A DNA stretch of 64,000 nt, taken from positions 496,001-560,000 of the forward strand of contig OZ251218.1 of the NCBI GenBank assembly GCA_965240365.1, written 5' to 3'. The notes beneath the pieces are model-generated. The model saw nothing but the letters and a program-made list of their open reading frames with translations. It was not told the origin of the DNA and made no database searches. Below, piece after piece: positions 62,701 to 64,000 of the stretch. Each line of letters opens with the position of its first letter. Position 1 is the first letter of the stretch. The stretch comes from G965240365 sp965240365. Lineage in GTDB: Bacteria; Pseudomonadota; Gammaproteobacteria; Eutrophobiales; Eutrophobiaceae. A program made the position numbers and the translations under genes.

Positions 62701-62752
62701 AGGGCCTCTTCATATTATGCTTCATGCGATTCCAGTAAGAGATTGTAACTGA
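59717..62752 (+). CDS. NLR-like STAND protein: nucleoside phosphorylase domain + NB-ARC + TPR-like region
   Basis: About 1011 residues from ATG 59717; a TTG at 59696 is possible. Residues 1 to about 345 form a purine nucleoside phosphorylase/MTAN-like domain: VALKDELDPLIQ, MCGICAGRKDKTNMGDIVVG, and VLAIDMEAYAIG with E293. NB-ARC follows: VALSGIPGVGKTTVALEIAY (Walker A, K417), LIFFDALD (Walker B), RVIITTKD, and the GLPL-like LGYLPLALDLAA. The remaining C-terminus is helical and TPR-like (RRLKEAEGLYKQLF). This architecture matches known prokaryotic NLR-like conflict proteins, in which ligand sensing by the C-terminus unleashes the N-terminal effector. It is AT-rich and stands alone between two GC-rich glycan genes. 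Confidence 0.85.
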   Translation: MIEKSNIDVLILVALKDELDPLIQIDAHALPDSEWTEVKDETAPYWYRDFLHEGDDKFTVAVARTTKMGATDIAGFGGILIDRLNPGYLAMCGICAGRKDKTNMGDIVVGSSVFDYEKGKSVSHIDEDGNDNTEHLKDTPTFNLRDHILRMIQDFGERPCFLKDINRRRPISYEYQEFWLRKMLMDKKNISSKASKAKRTKNCPDWTEILKRLRAAKEIEESGLKLTPKGFSQARQDKENFPDGFSSDEDIKVVIGSIATGNKVVKDIKKQNKARIFEEIKAIRRDVLAIDMEAYAIGLLAHHKEIPWVVAKGVQDYADDQKNDRYRAFAAHASACFLIEFFHRYLKIESEKKHILACPEEGLPEKHNIPFQRPSSTELVSRDELIASLTDNFITAHQDDFSRFSAVALSGIPGVGKTTVALEIAYRLGRRYPAGVFWIDARNPGNLQEVIKSILKKFKIHISGDENNDQDINASFCHYLETNPCLIFFDALDSRDVAIDLVKFLPKTGLSRVIITTKDSKIELQASLEIIELTILDEIPAIEVLTRFQTLPLTKEQQEIAVKICAELGYLPLALDLAARYLKNKSMALSAYLERLRECGIKWQGLESKNQIKPSIYKVLSLCIEGISKYEKNCDLGLKILHLCAAINLVGDIPSRSDKEDFYGSLIRKKTDKSLPPSKIPLGLASAVNFAGFNQQKENHTLDQFDDAIELLEISGLVRLNPDSDFIWMHTLTYAYINTLLNKEDVEYLVWRLAVDWNSTQNAMLIAGWCNYSKTILDYFNAVSKIEKISENAAIAVLQLLYEMADFCDASNTEEIVDKAISIARRNSNKDLELHLRIDKAYSVYKLRRLKEAEGLYKQLFHDSCNKPIPLIKSIDFMYYYGCLILDLDKVKDKNFTPYLGDKKTHRDFALYLWNNGLRSTIESLKPLETDREVPEHFIFLAERGLYRFFYQKKNVFPEASFSASENELECKIRDKLKPILSDLRQWDYQYILTKGPLHIMLHAIPVRDCN

Positions 62753-62858
62753 ATGAATGCTTTGTTTGATCGAGTATCTGGCATACAGGATAATGCGATC
62801 TCTCTCGGCACAAAATCCTGATAAATCGTTTTTACGCTGGATATCCTGACATAGAGTT

Positions 62859-63701
62859 GTGAACCTGGCTGCACCCCCCGCCTTGCCCGTGACCGTGGCG
62901 ATCCCCGTGAAAAACGAGGAGGCCAATATTGCGCAATGTCTGGATCACCTCGGCCGGTTTGCCGAAGTCGTGGTGATCGACAGCGGCTCGACGGATCGCA
63001 CTGCTGATATCGCAAAGGAATTTGGCGCGCGGGTGGTCGATTTCTACTGGGATGGAAGATATCCCAAGAAGCGGAACTGGTTTCTGATAAACGAGCCGCC
63101 CACTCAACCGTGGGTGTTGTTTCTCGATGCCGATGAGTTCGTGGATGAAGCCTTTTGCGAGGCGCTCGCCGGGGCGGTGGCCGTGGATAGAATTAATGGC
63201 TACTGGCTCTGTTATACCAATTACTTTCTGGGCGAGCCATTGCGACATGGGCTGGCACAGAGGAAGCTGGCGCTCTTTCGCGTGGGTACGGCGCTCTATG
63301 AAAAGATCGACGAAGATTGCTGGGGCCAACTCGACATGGAGATTCACGAACACCCCGTTGTCGAAGGTGAGATTGGAGAAATCCCTGCGCCCATCCATCA
63401 TCAGGATTACAAAGGTCTGGGCAATTTCATTGAAAAACACTGCGACTATGCGCTTTGGGAAGCGCGGCGCTATGCCAGACTTCAAGACGATCCTGCGGCC
63501 TGGGAACACTTCACGCCGCGCCAGCGCTTCAAGTATCGGCACCTTGCAAAGTGGTGGTATCCGTGGTTCTACTTTGCCTTTACCTATCTGGCAAAACTCG
63601 GGTTTCTGGACGGCGGGGCGGGGTTTCACTATGCGGCCTACAAGGCCTGGTATTTCCAAACCATCCGCTTGCTGATTAAAGAACAGTACGCCGCCACTTG
63701 A
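62859..63701 (+). CDS. Glycosyltransferase family 2
   Basis: 280 residues starting at GTG. VTVAIPVKNEEANIAQCLDH, VVVIDSGSTDRTADIAKEFG, YPKKRNWFLIN and VLFLDADEFVDEAF (DxD-type) are the GT-A signatures of the LPS-core/exopolysaccharide GT2 subgroup. The C-terminus (KWWYPWFYFAFTYLAKLGF) is aromatic and hydrophobic and probably membrane-associated. It is similar in type to the GT2 at 32968. Confidence 0.87.
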   Translation: MNLAAPPALPVTVAIPVKNEEANIAQCLDHLGRFAEVVVIDSGSTDRTADIAKEFGARVVDFYWDGRYPKKRNWFLINEPPTQPWVLFLDADEFVDEAFCEALAGAVAVDRINGYWLCYTNYFLGEPLRHGLAQRKLALFRVGTALYEKIDEDCWGQLDMEIHEHPVVEGEIGEIPAPIHHQDYKGLGNFIEKHCDYALWEARRYARLQDDPAAWEHFTPRQRFKYRHLAKWWYPWFYFAFTYLAKLGFLDGGAGFHYAAYKAWYFQTIRLLIKEQYAAT

Positions 63702-63728
63702 CTCTGTTTTTCTGAAAAAGAGCCCTTT

Positions 63729-63806
63729 ATGCCCCGACTCTATGACGGCCACAGACGCATTCTCATGACGGGGAGGAGTGGGCTTTATCGGCTGGCCATG
63801 AGTGTA
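63729..63806 (+). pseudogene. UDP-glucuronate decarboxylase-like (SDR) 5' fragment
   Basis: ATG 63729 opens MPRLYDGHRRILMTG, which matches the start of UDP-glucuronic acid decarboxylases (MxRLYDGRKRILVTGGAGF). After MTG the glycine motif continues only in another frame (VGFIGW), so there is a frameshift, and the rest of the gene is absent. From about 63807 to the window end I see only a CCTGC-type palindrome (63821-63839) and no gene. Confidence 0.55.
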
Positions 63807-64000
63807 CAGAAATCCTAGCGCCTGCTTGTAGCAGGCAGGTTGGCGTTGAAGTTCATTAACGGAATTGACGAGGGAAAATGTAGCATCAGGGGAATCGCAC
63901 TTAAATTTTGATTTTTGGTATAAACTTGTTTCTTGACCATTACTCGGAACAGGAGGCGAGCTGCGGTAGTATCTCTGCTTTTTGTTCTGGCAAGAATGAG

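Overview
The window is a GC-rich surface-polysaccharide (exopolysaccharide, O-antigen or capsule) locus of a Gram-negative bacterium, probably a proteobacterium. That assignment rests on the Wzy-like polymerase, the MsbA-type exporter, the bi-domain oxidoreductase/WecB/heparinase-like/WbuB-like block, and the codon usage. I cannot name the genus. Every supported complete gene is on the + strand. No rRNA, tRNA or CRISPR array was seen.

The glycan genes come in blocks: 5104-11198 (oxidoreductase, wecB, heparinase-like, GT4), 13940-17289 (methyltransferase, asnB), 20959-22809 (ABC exporter), 26761-41065 (sugar O-methyltransferase, fucosyltransferase, several GT2/GT4, FkbM methyltransferases, second asnB, Wzy), 47226-50266, 51282-53036 (carbamoyltransferase), 56483-59607 (FkbM, aldo/keto reductase, GMC oxidoreductase) and 62859-63701. 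Four of these genes carry long uninterrupted G tracts (G17, G12, G13, G9) inside the reading frame. The decoration of the glycan by fucose, methyl groups and oxidation is therefore likely to be phase variable.

Between these blocks sit AT-rich accessory cassettes that look like conflict or defence systems. They are: (A) a phosphoribosyltransferase/GAF-like/GHKL protein plus a receiver-nucleotidyltransferase, 1-4706; (B) an AlbA-type DNA-binding ATPase and a PD-(D/E)xK nuclease-like protein, 11332-13772; (C) a STAND-like ATPase with a protein of near-identical TPR-like repeats, 17487-20490; (D) a GHKL ATPase plus a phosphoribosyltransferase, 22902-26383; (E) a metallophosphoesterase, ATPase and Rossmann-like triad, 41372-45434; (F) a small membrane protein, 46207-46863; (G) an NLR-like nucleoside phosphorylase/NB-ARC protein, 59717-62752. 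Several toxin-antitoxin loci are also present: brnT/brnA remnants, hicAB, a RelE-like pair, DUF433/DUF5615 and a PIN pair.

The most striking structure is at the boundaries. Four cassettes are bracketed by direct repeats in which one copy is a decayed fragment of the neighbouring glycan gene: asnB, the ABC exporter, a glycosyltransferase and an FkbM methyltransferase. Other scars are fragments of IS5- and IS200/IS605-like transposases, of methyltransferases and of a UDP-glucuronate decarboxylase, and a dispersed intergenic repeat that carries dRS3-like palindromes. I infer that the glycan locus serves as a landing ground where accessory cassettes enter, and perhaps leave, by recombination between homologous glycan-gene sequences.

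The best candidates for an undescribed system are cassettes A and D, which pair the same two enzyme types (PRTase and GHKL ATPase) in two architectures, and the three-gene cassette E.
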